Notes: a model not told the origin generated them from the letters alone. A DNA stretch of 64,000 nucleotides from Shimia sagamensis (GCF_900182745.1 NZ_FXTY01000006.1:124001-188000); one strand, 5' to 3'. Counted from the first letter of the stretch, positions 24,983-34,308 are shown. Numbers and translations: made by a program.

Positions 24983-26179
24983 TCACTTTATCAGCGCCTG
25001 CGCCACACGTGCCGCCAGTTTCTCTGCAACGTCAGCCTTGCCCATGCGCGGCCAAGCCTCTGATCCACCGTCCGAGATCAGAGTCACCGCATTTTCACTG
25101 CCGCCCATAATCCCGGTCGCCGGGCTCACATCATTGGCCACAATCCAATCGCAGCCTTTGCGCAGCCGCTTTGCTGTGGCGTTGTCAATCACATCATCAG
25201 TTTCAGCAGCAAAGCCAACCACCAAGCCAGGGCGCCCGTCATCCATCTGGCTCACGGTGGCCAAAATGTCGGGGTTCTCGGCAAACTCCAATGTTGGCAA
25301 GCCGCCTTTGGTCTTTTTTATCTTGCTGTCAGAGGCACTTACCACCCGCCAGTCCGCCACCGCCGCACAGAAAATCGCCGCGTCCGCCGGCAAACATCCC
25401 CGCACCGCGTCCATCATTTCCGCCGCCGTCTGTACCTCAACCAAATGCACACCATCCGGGCGCGCCGCATCTGCTGGTCCCGTGACAAACACCACTTCCG
25501 CGCCGAGTTTCATCAGCGCATTGGCAATCGCAGTGCCCTGTGCCCCGGACGAGCGATTTGCAATGTAACGCACCGGGTCAATTGGCTCATGTGTCGGCCC
25601 CGAGGTCACCAACACCCGCTTCCCTTGCAACGGGCCTTCTGACAGAGCGCCTTGAATTGCTTGCACAATTTCCATCGGCTCAGACATCCGCCCCGGCCCA
25701 AACTCACCACAGGCCATATCCCCCTCGTTGGGGCCAACAAACGTTATACCATCTGCCTTCAACTGCGCCAGATTGCGCTGCGTTGCCGGATGATCCCACA
25801 TGCGCACATTCATCGCAGGTGCCACCAACACTGGCGTATCCGTCGCCAACAACAGCGTCGACGCCATGTCATTGGCCAGACCATTGGTCATCTTCGCCAT
25901 CAAATCCGCCGTCCCCGGCGCAACCACAATCAAATCGGCAGACCGTGACAATTGTATATGGCCCATATCGGCCTCATCGGTCAGATCAAACAGATCGCGA
26001 TAGGCTTTCTCTCCCGCGAGTGACGACACCGACAGAGGCGTGACAAACTCTTCCGCAGCACGGGTCAACACTGGCGTCACCCAAGCGCCGCGCTCGCGCA
26101 ACCTCCGGATCAACTCAAGCGACTTATAGGCCGCGATTCCGCCGGCAATGATCAGGAGAATTCGTTTGTCTGTCAGCAT
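24983..26179 (-). CDS. coaBC: Bifunctional phosphopantothenoylcysteine decarboxylase/phosphopantothenate-cysteine ligase
   Basis: This 398-residue two-domain enzyme of coenzyme A biosynthesis starts with the flavin-dependent CoaC domain ('GGIAAYKSLELIRRL' and the 'PAMNVRMWDHPATQRNL' signature near residue 125). The CoaB ligase domain follows ('TSGPTHEPIDPVRYIANRSSGAQG' near residue 190). The Cys of the CoaC active site lies in 'NEGDMACGEFGPGRM'. The gene is upstream of dut on the same strand. Length is normal. Confidence 0.96.
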   Translation of the reverse strand: MLTDKRILLIIAGGIAAYKSLELIRRLRERGAWVTPVLTRAAEEFVTPLSVSSLAGEKAYRDLFDLTDEADMGHIQLSRSADLIVVAPGTADLMAKMTNGLANDMASTLLLATDTPVLVAPAMNVRMWDHPATQRNLAQLKADGITFVGPNEGDMACGEFGPGRMSEPMEIVQAIQGALSEGPLQGKRVLVTSGPTHEPIDPVRYIANRSSGAQGTAIANALMKLGAEVVFVTGPADAARPDGVHLVEVQTAAEMMDAVRGCLPADAAIFCAAVADWRVVSASDSKIKKTKGGLPTLEFAENPDILATVSQMDDGRPGLVVGFAAETDDVIDNATAKRLRKGCDWIVANDVSPATGIMGGSENAVTLISDGGSEAWPRMGKADVAEKLAARVAQALIK

Positions 26180-26245
26180 TTAGCAGAGCTCTTTCGCGCT
26201 AGGGTGCCCAAATCTAAGCCGCATGAGCCTAAGGAGCAAGCATGC

Positions 26246-27037
26246 TTATTTGAAGGCTTCACACGGGTCGTCCCGCGCGGCCGCTTCGGTCACAATCCAG
26301 AGATCATAAGGCTGCGCCCCTTCGGGTTCACTCTCAAACTGACCAAAAGACATCGAAGACACCTCTTTAGGCAACAACACCGGGGCGCCCCAATCCGTGC
26401 GCGCGTGGCCATTGCCTGTGATCACCGCCACCGGCCCACCAGTTTCCGCCAACGCTTCCGTCACCGCTTGCGCCAGCCGCGCATCGCGCAACCGCTGCGC
26501 CATAACCATGCCTGGCAACATCTCTTCTGGCAACGCATCACAATGCGCCGCCAGTTGCAGCGCCTCGCGTTCTTCCTGTTGCGCTTTCGGCAACGGCAAA
26601 GTCAGGCCAAAAACCGCTCCCGCTCCGTCAAGAACGCCACTCATGTCGCCACCCTTAAACGCAATCCCGGCGGCCTCTCGTGGCACCTGTGCCCCGAAAA
26701 CTTTTGCATCCCCAAGCACCGCAAATATCGGATAGTACATCGCAAAATCTGGCCAGCCGCTCTCCGCCCAGCCCAGCGCCGCATCCAGTGCGAGTTGATC
26801 ATCCAGCAATTCTTGTGTCACCTGCGCCGCCTGTTCCGGCACCAACATCTCAAACACAACCGCCTTTGGCGCGATCGCCAGCAAAGCTTGGGTTTGATTG
26901 TCATGATGGATCGGATTGTCATGGATTTCCCCAAAGAAAACCACATCCACGTCGCGAAACACATCGTAGGACACCGATTGTGCGGCAACCGAGCCAGCTA
27001 CGAAGGCAGCGGCCAGAGGGGCAAATATCATTTTCAT
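26246..27037 (-). CDS. ChaN-family haem-binding protein (DUF399)
   Basis: This 263-residue protein has a signal peptide (about residues 1-19). The Cofac_haem_bdg (ChaN/DUF399) domain shows 'VVFFGEIHDNPIHHDNQ' with clustered His residues near the N-terminus and 'VITGNGHARTDWGAP' near the C-terminus. In characterised members this family binds haem or is associated with haem uptake; the function here is unknown. The ATG at 27037 is preferred to the open frame up to 27214 because it starts the signal peptide. No lipobox Cys follows it. It is divergent from cobU. Confidence 0.82.
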   Translation of the reverse strand: MKMIFAPLAAAFVAGSVAAQSVSYDVFRDVDVVFFGEIHDNPIHHDNQTQALLAIAPKAVVFEMLVPEQAAQVTQELLDDQLALDAALGWAESGWPDFAMYYPIFAVLGDAKVFGAQVPREAAGIAFKGGDMSGVLDGAGAVFGLTLPLPKAQQEEREALQLAAHCDALPEEMLPGMVMAQRLRDARLAQAVTEALAETGGPVAVITGNGHARTDWGAPVLLPKEVSSMSFGQFESEPEGAQPYDLWIVTEAAARDDPCEAFK

Positions 27038-27159
27038 GGCGCCACAAAACCGCGCACCACGGCCAGATGCAAGCCCACGTCGTGTCGCATGCCGTTTTCC
27101 AGCTTGCCCATCAAAAACGAATGACGCAGGGTGCCCGTCAATATGCAAAGGATGACGCC

Positions 27160-27681
27160 ATGCTCCCCAAACTGAGCCTGATTTTAGGTGGTGCCAATTC
27201 CGGCAAGTCAGCATTTGCTGAGGCCCTAGTCATGGCAGAGTCACACCCGCGCATATACATTGCAACGGCACAGGCCTTTGACGATGAAATGCGCCAAAAA
27301 GTGCAAAGCCATCTGGTGCAGCGCGGTCCCAATTGGAAAACCATCGAAGCACCACTCACGACATCTGATGCGCTAGAAAATCTGCCAGAGGACACAGTTG
27401 TCCTTCTAGACTGCGCCACAATGTGGCTGTCCAATCACATGCTTGCGGAAACAGACCTTGCCGCAGAACAAGCCAAACTGCTCGACGCGCTGAAGGCCTG
27501 CCCGGCCCAGGTGGTCGTTGTCTCCAACGAGGTTGGCTTGGATGTCGTGCCGGAAAACGCCCTTGCCCGCCGCTTCCGAAATGCCCAAGGCGCTCTCAAC
27601 CAAGCGATTGCCAAACAAGCGGATTTGGCTGTGCTTGTCGTGGCCGGGTTGCCGATGGTGCTCAAAGGAGAGCTGCCATGA
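27160..27681 (+). CDS. cobU: Bifunctional adenosylcobinamide kinase/adenosylcobinamide-phosphate guanylyltransferase
   Basis: This 173-residue P-loop enzyme has 'LILGGANSGKSAFAE' (Walker A) at about residues 6-20, then 'YIATAQAFDDEM', 'VLLDCATMWLSNHM' and 'VVVSNEVGLDVVPEN'. It activates cobinamide with GTP in late B12 assembly. The ATG at 27160 with AAGGA gives the normal CobU length; the frame is open further upstream but without similarity. The stop overlaps a histidine phosphatase gene (ATGA), which suggests a small B12 operon. Confidence 0.93.
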   Translation: MLPKLSLILGGANSGKSAFAEALVMAESHPRIYIATAQAFDDEMRQKVQSHLVQRGPNWKTIEAPLTTSDALENLPEDTVVLLDCATMWLSNHMLAETDLAAEQAKLLDALKACPAQVVVVSNEVGLDVVPENALARRFRNAQGALNQAIAKQADLAVLVVAGLPMVLKGELP

Positions 27682-28256
27682 CCGAACTGCATTTGGTCCG
27701 CCACGGCCCCACCCACGCCAAAACCATGGTGGGCTGGTCAGACTTGCCCGCCGATCTCTCCGACACCGCCCAAGTTGCCCGCCTTGCGGACCACCTGCCC
27801 TCTGACGGCATTGTCATAAGCTCAGACCTGCAACGCTGCGTCGCCACCGCCGACGCCATTCAGCGCGACCGCCGCAGGCTTGCCCATGATGCAACCTTGC
27901 GCGAAATCCACTTTGGCGATTGGGAGCTCAAGTCTTTTGCAGAAATCGAAGCCAACGATCCAGACCGCATTCGCGCCTATTGGGAAACTCCCGGAGATGT
28001 CCGCCCCCCCAATGGCGAAAGCTGGAACGAGGTCACCACCCGTGTAGATGGCGCCATTGATCGCTTGATAACGACACACCAAGGTGCCAAACTGATCGTG
28101 GTTGTGCATTTTGGCGTGATCCTGACACAGATCCAACGTGCTGAGCAGCTGACCGCAGACGAGGCCTTTGCGCACCGTATCGACAACCTCTCGGTCACCT
28201 CGATCAAAATCACCGATAGCGGATGGATCACACATCCAATCAATCACATTCCGTGA
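27678..28256 (+). CDS. cobC: Histidine phosphatase family protein, probable alpha-ribazole phosphatase
   Basis: This 192-residue protein has the phosphoglycerate-mutase-fold catalytic motif 'LVRHGPT' at residues 6-12, a second 'SSDLQRCVATADAI' motif, 'LREIHFGDWE' and 'VVVHFGVI' with the second active-site His. The fold does not define the substrate, but the 4-bp overlap with cobU makes the B12 enzyme alpha-ribazole-5'-phosphate phosphatase (CobC) the best inference. The start is set by that overlap. Confidence 0.75.
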   Translation: MTELHLVRHGPTHAKTMVGWSDLPADLSDTAQVARLADHLPSDGIVISSDLQRCVATADAIQRDRRRLAHDATLREIHFGDWELKSFAEIEANDPDRIRAYWETPGDVRPPNGESWNEVTTRVDGAIDRLITTHQGAKLIVVVHFGVILTQIQRAEQLTADEAFAHRIDNLSVTSIKITDSGWITHPINHIP

Positions 28257-28314
28257 TGGGTTTCGTCAAAATGTTTTAATTTTGTGATATGTCATTCCGT
28301 GCTAAGTTTCCGAC

Positions 28315-29181
28315 ATGACCTATGATTTGTACCTCGGCGATTACGCCTATTCCTCCTGGTCGCTGCGCGGCTGGCTTCTGTTTGAAAAATTCGGCATCAG
28401 CCGCAACCTCACATTGGTCGACTTCTCCGACCAATCGGTGGCTGAGCAATTGCAAAAAATCGCGCCGGCGCGCACCGTGCCCACCATGGTGACACCCGAG
28501 GGCGCGATTGTCTCCGACAGTCTCGCCATTGCGGAAGAGCTTGCAACCCGTCATCCGGACGCTGGGTTGTGGCCAGCCGACCCCGGCGCCCGTGCCACTG
28601 CCCGTAACCTGGCGGCAGAAATGCACGCCGGCTTCTTCACGCTGCGCAACGACTGCCCAATGAACCTGCGCCAAGCCTACGCGGACTCGTCCCCCTCCGA
28701 CGATCTGCTCAAGGACCTGCAACGCCTTGAAACCATTTGGGAACACGCCCGCGCCACCTATGGCACTGATGGTCCCTGGCTGTGCGGATCTTACAGCATT
28801 GCAGATGCTTTCTTTGCGCCGGTAGCCGCTCGCATTGCCGGCTACAACTTACCCGTTGGAGCCGTTGCGCAGGCCTATGTAGACACCACCCTATCTGACC
28901 CGGCATTCCGTCGCTGGCGGGCCATGGGGCTCGTGCGCGGTGAAACCCTGCCGTGGTACGCCAAAGACTACCCAACACGCGCCTGGCCTGGCCCCGCAGC
29001 GCTCACCGCCAAAGCCGTCGAGGGCGGCACGCCCGAAAATGCCAACTGCCCCTACTCCGGCAAACCTTCCACACATCTGATGGAATTCAACGGACGCACC
29101 TTTGGCATGTGCAACGCTTTCTGCCGCGACAAGACTGTGGCTGACCCAGAAGCCTGGCCCGCCTTCATGGCACTGCTCTAA
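28315..29181 (+). CDS. Glutathione S-transferase with a C-terminal Cys-rich YHS/TRASH-like tail
   Basis: This 288-residue protein has an N-terminal thioredoxin-like GST domain ('YLGDYAYSSWSLRGWLLFEKFG'; 'VPTMVTPEGAIVSDSLAIAE' with the cis-Pro and the glutathione-binding region) and an alpha-helical domain to about residue 230. The last 44 residues are a separate small module with Cys245, Cys266 and Cys270 in a CP-x-SGK ... FNGRTFGMCNAFC ... DPEAW pattern. This resembles metal-binding YHS/TRASH modules. No clear ribosome-binding site is seen. Confidence 0.85.
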   Translation: MTYDLYLGDYAYSSWSLRGWLLFEKFGISRNLTLVDFSDQSVAEQLQKIAPARTVPTMVTPEGAIVSDSLAIAEELATRHPDAGLWPADPGARATARNLAAEMHAGFFTLRNDCPMNLRQAYADSSPSDDLLKDLQRLETIWEHARATYGTDGPWLCGSYSIADAFFAPVAARIAGYNLPVGAVAQAYVDTTLSDPAFRRWRAMGLVRGETLPWYAKDYPTRAWPGPAALTAKAVEGGTPENANCPYSGKPSTHLMEFNGRTFGMCNAFCRDKTVADPEAWPAFMALL

Positions 29182-29263
29182 GCATAAATTAACCTTTCTC
29201 TAACCATCCCTCGCTACCAATAGTTAACGTTTGTTAAATTGTTTGGTGGCGGGGGTTTTTGCC

Positions 29264-30778
29264 ATGGTCGCACGGGCGTACACCGTGGCGTTTGAAGGCG
29301 TTGAGGCGCATCAGGTTGAGGTCCAATGCGCATTGGCGCCCGGCCTCCCGGCCTTTGCCATTGTCGGCCTGCCTGACAAAGCCGTCTCCGAAGCTCGGGA
29401 CCGCATCCGCGCCGCGCTCGCTTCCATGGCAATCGCCCTGCCCTCCAAACGCATCACCATCAACCTGTCGCCCGCAGATCTGCCCAAAGAAGGCAGTCAC
29501 TTTGACCTGCCCATCGCCGTGGCTCTGCTCGCCGCGCTCGGCATCATTCCTGAAGATGCATCAGAAAGCACTGTGAGCCTTGGCGAACTCTCCCTTGATG
29601 GCTCCCTCGTAGGCGTCACAGGTGCCTTACCCGCCGCGATGAGTGCGGCCGAAGACGACCGTATGTTGCTCTGCCCCGCCGTCAGCAGCCCCGAGGCCGC
29701 CTGGGTCGCCGCCACGCAAGTGATTGGTGCGGCCTCTCTGGCTGACGTTGTGCGCCACTACACTGGACAATCCCCTCTTGCGCCCTCACAACCCGGCGAG
29801 GTGCAAAGCGAGACCAGCTCCCTCGACCTGCGGGATGTGAAAGGCCAGGAACGCGCCAAACGTGCTTTGGAAATCGCAGCCGCCGGACGCCATCACCTGT
29901 TTATGGTGGGCTCTCCCGGTTCCGGAAAATCCATGTTGGCCGCCCGCCTGCCCACCATCCTCCCCCCAATGAGCCCCACCGAAGCCTTGGAAACCTCAAT
30001 GATCCACTCAGTTGCCGGTATTCTAGACCAAGGTGGCATCTCCCGTGCACGCCCGTTTCGCGAACCCCATCATTCTGCATCGATGGCCGCCATCGTTGGT
30101 GGAGGTCGCCGCGCCCAACCCGGCGAAATCTCACTCGCCCACAACGGCGTGTTGTTCATGGACGAAATGCCAGAGTTCTCCCGCCCCGTGCTAGAAACCC
30201 TGCGCCAACCTATTGAAACCGGCCAGGTCATGATCGCACGGGCAAATGCCCATGTGACGTATCCCTGCAAATTCATGCTGATCGCCGCCGCCAATCCCTG
30301 CCGCTGTGGCCACATGTATGATCCGTCTCAAGCCTGCGCCCGCGTGCCTGAGTGTGGCCAAGACTACCTTGGTCGCCTCTCCGGCCCACTTATGGATCGC
30401 CTTGATTTGCGCATAGAAGTCCCGCCGGTTGCTTTTCGAGACCTCGACCTGCCCAACGATGGCGACACATCAGAACAAGTCGCCCAACGTGTGGCCGCCG
30501 CCCGCGCACTGCAAACGGAAAGGTTCGAAACCCACGAAGGCATCCGCGTGAACGCCGACGCCCAAGGCCAAGCTCTGGAAGAGATTGCCACACCAGATGC
30601 CGAAGGCCGCGCCTTGCTGTCCCAAGTGGCAGAACGCTTTGGCCTGACCGCGCGTGGCTATCACCGCGTCTTGCGCGTGGCCCGCACCATCGCGGACCTC
30701 GAGGGCGCCGAGCAAATCCGCCGCCCTCATCTGGCAGAAGCCATCAGCTTCCGCCTGTCCACCTCACAAGAGGTTTAA
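29264..30778 (+). CDS. comM: ComM/YifB-family Mg-chelatase-like AAA+ ATPase
   Basis: This 504-residue protein has an N-terminal ChlI-type domain starting 'ARAYTVAFEGVEAHQVEVQ', Walker A 'GSPGSGKSMLA' near residue 219, Walker B 'VLFMDEMPEF', and a C-terminal Mg_chelatase_C domain with 'RGYHRVLRVARTIADL'. A four-Cys cluster (around 'NPCRCGHM' and 'CARVPECG') is typical of the family. In naturally transformable bacteria ComM is a branch-migration helicase; in others its role is less clear. Its stop overlaps that of the convergent gshB gene by 4 bp. Confidence 0.9.
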   Translation: MVARAYTVAFEGVEAHQVEVQCALAPGLPAFAIVGLPDKAVSEARDRIRAALASMAIALPSKRITINLSPADLPKEGSHFDLPIAVALLAALGIIPEDASESTVSLGELSLDGSLVGVTGALPAAMSAAEDDRMLLCPAVSSPEAAWVAATQVIGAASLADVVRHYTGQSPLAPSQPGEVQSETSSLDLRDVKGQERAKRALEIAAAGRHHLFMVGSPGSGKSMLAARLPTILPPMSPTEALETSMIHSVAGILDQGGISRARPFREPHHSASMAAIVGGGRRAQPGEISLAHNGVLFMDEMPEFSRPVLETLRQPIETGQVMIARANAHVTYPCKFMLIAAANPCRCGHMYDPSQACARVPECGQDYLGRLSGPLMDRLDLRIEVPPVAFRDLDLPNDGDTSEQVAQRVAAARALQTERFETHEGIRVNADAQGQALEEIATPDAEGRALLSQVAERFGLTARGYHRVLRVARTIADLEGAEQIRRPHLAEAISFRLSTSQEV

Positions 30779-31710
30779 GCCAGCTTGCCTTCAATCGCTT
30801 CCCAGATTTTCTCGGCAATGTTCACCCCATCAAACCGCTCCAGCTCCTGAATGCCGGTGGGCGAGGTCACGTTGATCTCTGTCAGGTAGTCGCCAATCAC
30901 GTCGATCCCAACAAAAACCTGCCCCTTTTCACGCAGCAACGGCCCAATCGCGGCACAGATCTCCAGATCACGCTCCGTCAGCCCAATCTTCTCCGGACGT
31001 CCGCCCACATGCATGTTGGACCGCGTCTCCCCAGCCGCAGGCACGCGGTTGATCGCGCCAACCGGCTCACCGTTCACTAGGATCACCCGCTTGTCGCCGT
31101 TGCTCACATCCGGCAGGAATTTCTGCACAATCAGCGGTTCACGGCTGAAGCCGGTGAAGAGCTCATGCAGCGAGGTCAGGTTGCGGTCATTGGCATCCAG
31201 GCGGAACACACCCGCACCACCATTGCCGTAGAGCGGTTTCAAAATCACATCGCCGTGCTTGGCTTTGAATTCCTTGATGGTTTCCAGATCGCGGGCAATT
31301 GTGGTTGGTGGTGTCAGGTCTGGGAAATCCAGCACCAACAGCTTTTCAGGGTAGTTGCGCACCCAGAACGGGTCATTCACCACCAACGTGTCCGGCGCCA
31401 AACGGTCCAGCAAATGCGTGCTGGTGATGTAGTGCATGTCAAATGGCGGGTCCTGACGCAGCCAAACCACGTCAAAATCTTTCAGGTTCACGCGTTCAAA
31501 CAGCCCCAGGTCTACATGATTGCCCTGCTCACGGCGCACCACCATGGAATGGCCCCGCGCGGTGATCTCGCCTTCTTCGTAGGCCAGATGATCGGGCGAA
31601 TAGAAAAACAACTCGTGCCCCCGCGCCTGCGCCTCTTCGGCGATGCGGAAAGAGCTGTCTGCGTTGATGTCGACCGAGGTGATCGGATCCATTTGAAAGG
31701 CGATTTTCAT
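30775..31710 (-). CDS. gshB: Glutathione synthetase
   Basis: This 311-residue ATP-grasp enzyme joins gamma-glutamylcysteine and glycine. Motifs are 'MDPITSVDINADSSF' at the N-terminus, 'FDVVWLRQDPPFDMHYI', 'KPLYGNGGAGVFR' and 'EINVTSPTGIQELER' near the end. The ATG at 31710 gives the standard N-terminus 'MKIAFQMDPI'; the frame extends 27 bases upstream without similarity. It is the last gene of an rsmI-yraN-gshB run on the minus strand. Confidence 0.96.
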   Translation of the reverse strand: MKIAFQMDPITSVDINADSSFRIAEEAQARGHELFFYSPDHLAYEEGEITARGHSMVVRREQGNHVDLGLFERVNLKDFDVVWLRQDPPFDMHYITSTHLLDRLAPDTLVVNDPFWVRNYPEKLLVLDFPDLTPPTTIARDLETIKEFKAKHGDVILKPLYGNGGAGVFRLDANDRNLTSLHELFTGFSREPLIVQKFLPDVSNGDKRVILVNGEPVGAINRVPAAGETRSNMHVGGRPEKIGLTERDLEICAAIGPLLREKGQVFVGIDVIGDYLTEINVTSPTGIQELERFDGVNIAEKIWEAIEGKLA

Positions 31711-31781
31711 GTGCGCACCCTGATAATACGTTCGCACTTACATGGCCCATGCCACCCCCGCTTGCAATGGGGAGGCTGATC

Positions 31782-32153
31782 TTACCAAAGCGCATTCTCA
31801 AGGATGTGAACCTCTCCCTGCCCGTTCACCAAAGCCACATCAAATCGCATCTCGGTCAATAGGCCTTTGGGCTCCCCACCGGCAAACTCCTCAGCAGCCT
31901 TCATCAACCTTTGCACTTGCTTAGGAAGCAACCGCACCACCGCACTGTCAAAACTACGACTGTGTTTCACTTCGACAAACACCAACTCGTCACCATCGCG
32001 CAGGATCAGATCAACTTCACCCGCTTTGCCCCGCCAGCGCGCTTTGGCCAGCGACAGACCTTTCGCCTCATAGTGCCGCAGCACCATGTCCTCGGCGGCC
32101 TGCCCAGCCAGATAATTGCTGCGCCCGGTGTCTACTTTGCGCGTGTCACTCAT
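31782..32153 (-). CDS. YraN/UPF0102-family putative endonuclease
   Basis: This 123-residue protein contains 'AGQAAEDMVLRHYEAKG', 'WRGKAGEVDLILRDGDELVFVEVK' and 'RLMKAAEEF', the restriction-endonuclease-like core of YraN proteins (D-ExK). The ATG at 32153 with AGAGG upstream is preferred to an in-frame GTG at 32171. The yraN-rsmI-lpoA grouping also occurs in enterobacteria. The molecular role is unknown. Confidence 0.9.
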   Translation of the reverse strand: MSDTRKVDTGRSNYLAGQAAEDMVLRHYEAKGLSLAKARWRGKAGEVDLILRDGDELVFVEVKHSRSFDSAVVRLLPKQVQRLMKAAEEFAGGEPKGLLTEMRFDVALVNGQGEVHILENALW

Positions 32154-32181
32154 ACCAAACCTCTGCCCCACCTCCGGCAGG

Positions 32182-33042
32182 CTACCCCGCCTTTTGCAGC
32201 TTCAACGCCAATTGGTACACTTTACGCCGGTTGATGCCATAGGCCTTGGCAATGGCATCCGAGGCATCGCGCACCGACAACGAATCCAAAGCCTCTCTCA
32301 GCGCGGTCTCGATGTCTTCTTCACTGGCAGCCTCGCCCCGCTGCCGATCAATCAACACAACAATCTCACCCTTGATTGTCCGTTCTGGCAACTCCGCTGC
32401 CAACTCGTCCAACGTTCCCCGCAGCACTTCTTCAAACTTCTTGGTCAACTCCCGCGCCACAGCAGCTTTGCGTCCGCCGCCCAGAACCTCCGCGGCATCA
32501 GCCACCATCGCCATCACACGTTTCGGCGATTCGTAAAAAACCAACGTCCCCGGCACTTCGCGCACAGCTTCCAAGGCCGTTTGCCGTGCTTTCTTGGCAT
32601 TGGGAAGAAATCCGGCAAAGAAAAACGAATCCGTCGGCAATCCTGCCAGCGACAAAGCCGTGATGATCGCACTGGGCCCGGGAGCGCTGGTCACCAAATG
32701 CCCAGCTTCGGCCGCAGCAAGTGACAAATGATAGCCCGGATCGGCAATCAACGGCGTGCCCGCCTCGGAGGCATAAGCCACCGATTTTCCAGCCTCCAGA
32801 TAGCTCAACAGCTTGCCTCGCGCGCCTTCTCCCGAATGATCGTGATACGACAAAACATGTCGCCCATTCAGCGGGACCCCGTGTATTTCAAGGAGTTTCT
32901 TCATCGACCGTGTATCTTCCGCCGCAATCACATCTGCGCTGGCGAGAACATCCAACGCCCGCAAGGTGATGTCACGCGCACTGCCAATTGGTGTGGCGAC
33001 AAAGTACAAACCGGGCTGCAATTTCACGGTCTGGTGATTCAT
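32182..33042 (-). CDS. rsmI: 16S rRNA (cytidine(1402)-2'-O)-methyltransferase
   Basis: This 286-residue tetrapyrrole-methylase-fold protein opens with 'GLYFVATPIGSARDITLRALDVL', includes 'AAEDTRSMKKLL', 'SEAGTPLIADPG' and 'PGPSAIITALSLAGLP', and ends in a helix-turn-helix-like tail. RsmI 2'-O-methylates C1402 of 16S rRNA with S-adenosylmethionine. It is divergent from the lpoA-like gene across 93 bp and upstream of yraN on the same strand. Confidence 0.95.
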   Translation of the reverse strand: MNHQTVKLQPGLYFVATPIGSARDITLRALDVLASADVIAAEDTRSMKKLLEIHGVPLNGRHVLSYHDHSGEGARGKLLSYLEAGKSVAYASEAGTPLIADPGYHLSLAAAEAGHLVTSAPGPSAIITALSLAGLPTDSFFFAGFLPNAKKARQTALEAVREVPGTLVFYESPKRVMAMVADAAEVLGGGRKAAVARELTKKFEEVLRGTLDELAAELPERTIKGEIVVLIDRQRGEAASEEDIETALREALDSLSVRDASDAIAKAYGINRRKVYQLALKLQKAG

Positions 33043-33135
33043 AGCTGGACCCGCCTTTTCACTCGTTTATTATTCGGCAGCAACGCGGCCGGACCTCAAT
33101 CACGGGCGTGACCCCAACGGGAGTGGAGCTTACCT

Positions 33136-34308
33136 ATGTTGTCTTTTCTTAAACCCGCCCACCGCTTTGTGAAAGGGGCGGTCGCAGGGCTGTCCACGCT
33201 GGCGCTAATCTCTTGTGTTGAAAGCACCGGAAACTCCGGTCCAAAAATTGATGCCTCTGCGCCCGTGCCTGTCGCGCTTCTGGTGCCCAAAGGGTCCAGC
33301 AACTCGGGTGACGCGCTTCTTGCACAAAGCCTTGAAAATGCCGCCAAACTGGCAATTGCCGACCTCGGCGGAGTGAAAATTGACCTGCGCGTCTACCCAA
33401 CAGCTGGAGACCCAAGCACTGCACAAGCTTCCGCCATCCAGGCTGTGGATGAAGGGGCAAAGATCATTCTTGGTCCGGTATTTGGCGAAGCCGCCAACGC
33501 CGCTGCCAAAGCTGTGGCGTCCCGAAATGTCAATGTGCTCTCATTCTCAAACAACACCACGATTGCTGGCGGCAACCTGTTTGTGCTTGGCCCAACATTT
33601 GACAACACCGCAGACCGTCTGGTTGCGTTTGCCAATAGCCAAGGCAAAGGCAACATCATGACAGTGCATGCCAACAATTCAGCGGGTTTGCTCGGCAACA
33701 CCGCAATTGCCAACGCCATCACGCGCAAAGGCGCGAACAACGCAGGTGCCGTGGGATATGAATTTTCCCAAGAAGGTGTGATTGCCGCCGTCAGCCAAAT
33801 CAAGCTGAACGCAGAGCAAAACAGCGCGGACACGCTGTTCCTGACGGCAAATACGTCCGGAGCGCTTCCGCTGCTGACGCAGTTGCTTCCCGAAGCTGGC
33901 CTCAGCCCGGCGACCATTCAATACATGGGTTTGACCCGTTGGGACGTCCCTGCTCAAACCTTGGAATTGCCCGGTGTGCAGGGTGGCTGGTACACGATGC
34001 CTGATCCCACCCTGACCAACCAGTTCCAGACCCGCTATGCGCAAACCTACGGCGGCCTGCCGCATTCCATTGGCGGCCTGGCGTATGACGGCATTGCGGC
34101 AATCGGCGCTCTGGTCAAACAAGGCAAATCTGATGCACTGACCACAGGCGCATTGACACAAGGTGCGGGTTTTCAGGGTGTGAACGGCATCTTCCGCCTG
34201 CGCACAGACGGTACAAACGAACGTGGGCTGGCCGTGGCCACAATCCGCGACAAAAAGGTGGTAATCATTGACCCTGCCCCATCCCGATTTGGAGGCGCTG
34301 GCAGCTAA
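33136..34308 (+). CDS. LpoA/LppC-like lipoprotein, putative penicillin-binding protein activator
   Basis: This 390-residue protein has a lipoprotein signal with lipobox 'LISC' (Cys about residue 27). A periplasmic-binding-protein-like domain follows ('VALLVPKGSS', 'IILGPVFGEAANAAA', 'NVLSFSNN'). This matches the LppC/LpoA C-terminal domain, which activates the cell-wall synthase PBP1a in gamma-proteobacteria. It lacks the TPR half of E. coli LpoA. Grouping with rsmI and yraN is the same as in E. coli, which supports the call. Its 3' end overlaps the proposed glnD start by 41 bp. Confidence 0.85.
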   Translation: MLSFLKPAHRFVKGAVAGLSTLALISCVESTGNSGPKIDASAPVPVALLVPKGSSNSGDALLAQSLENAAKLAIADLGGVKIDLRVYPTAGDPSTAQASAIQAVDEGAKIILGPVFGEAANAAAKAVASRNVNVLSFSNNTTIAGGNLFVLGPTFDNTADRLVAFANSQGKGNIMTVHANNSAGLLGNTAIANAITRKGANNAGAVGYEFSQEGVIAAVSQIKLNAEQNSADTLFLTANTSGALPLLTQLLPEAGLSPATIQYMGLTRWDVPAQTLELPGVQGGWYTMPDPTLTNQFQTRYAQTYGGLPHSIGGLAYDGIAAIGALVKQGKSDALTTGALTQGAGFQGVNGIFRLRTDGTNERGLAVATIRDKKVVIIDPAPSRFGGAGS

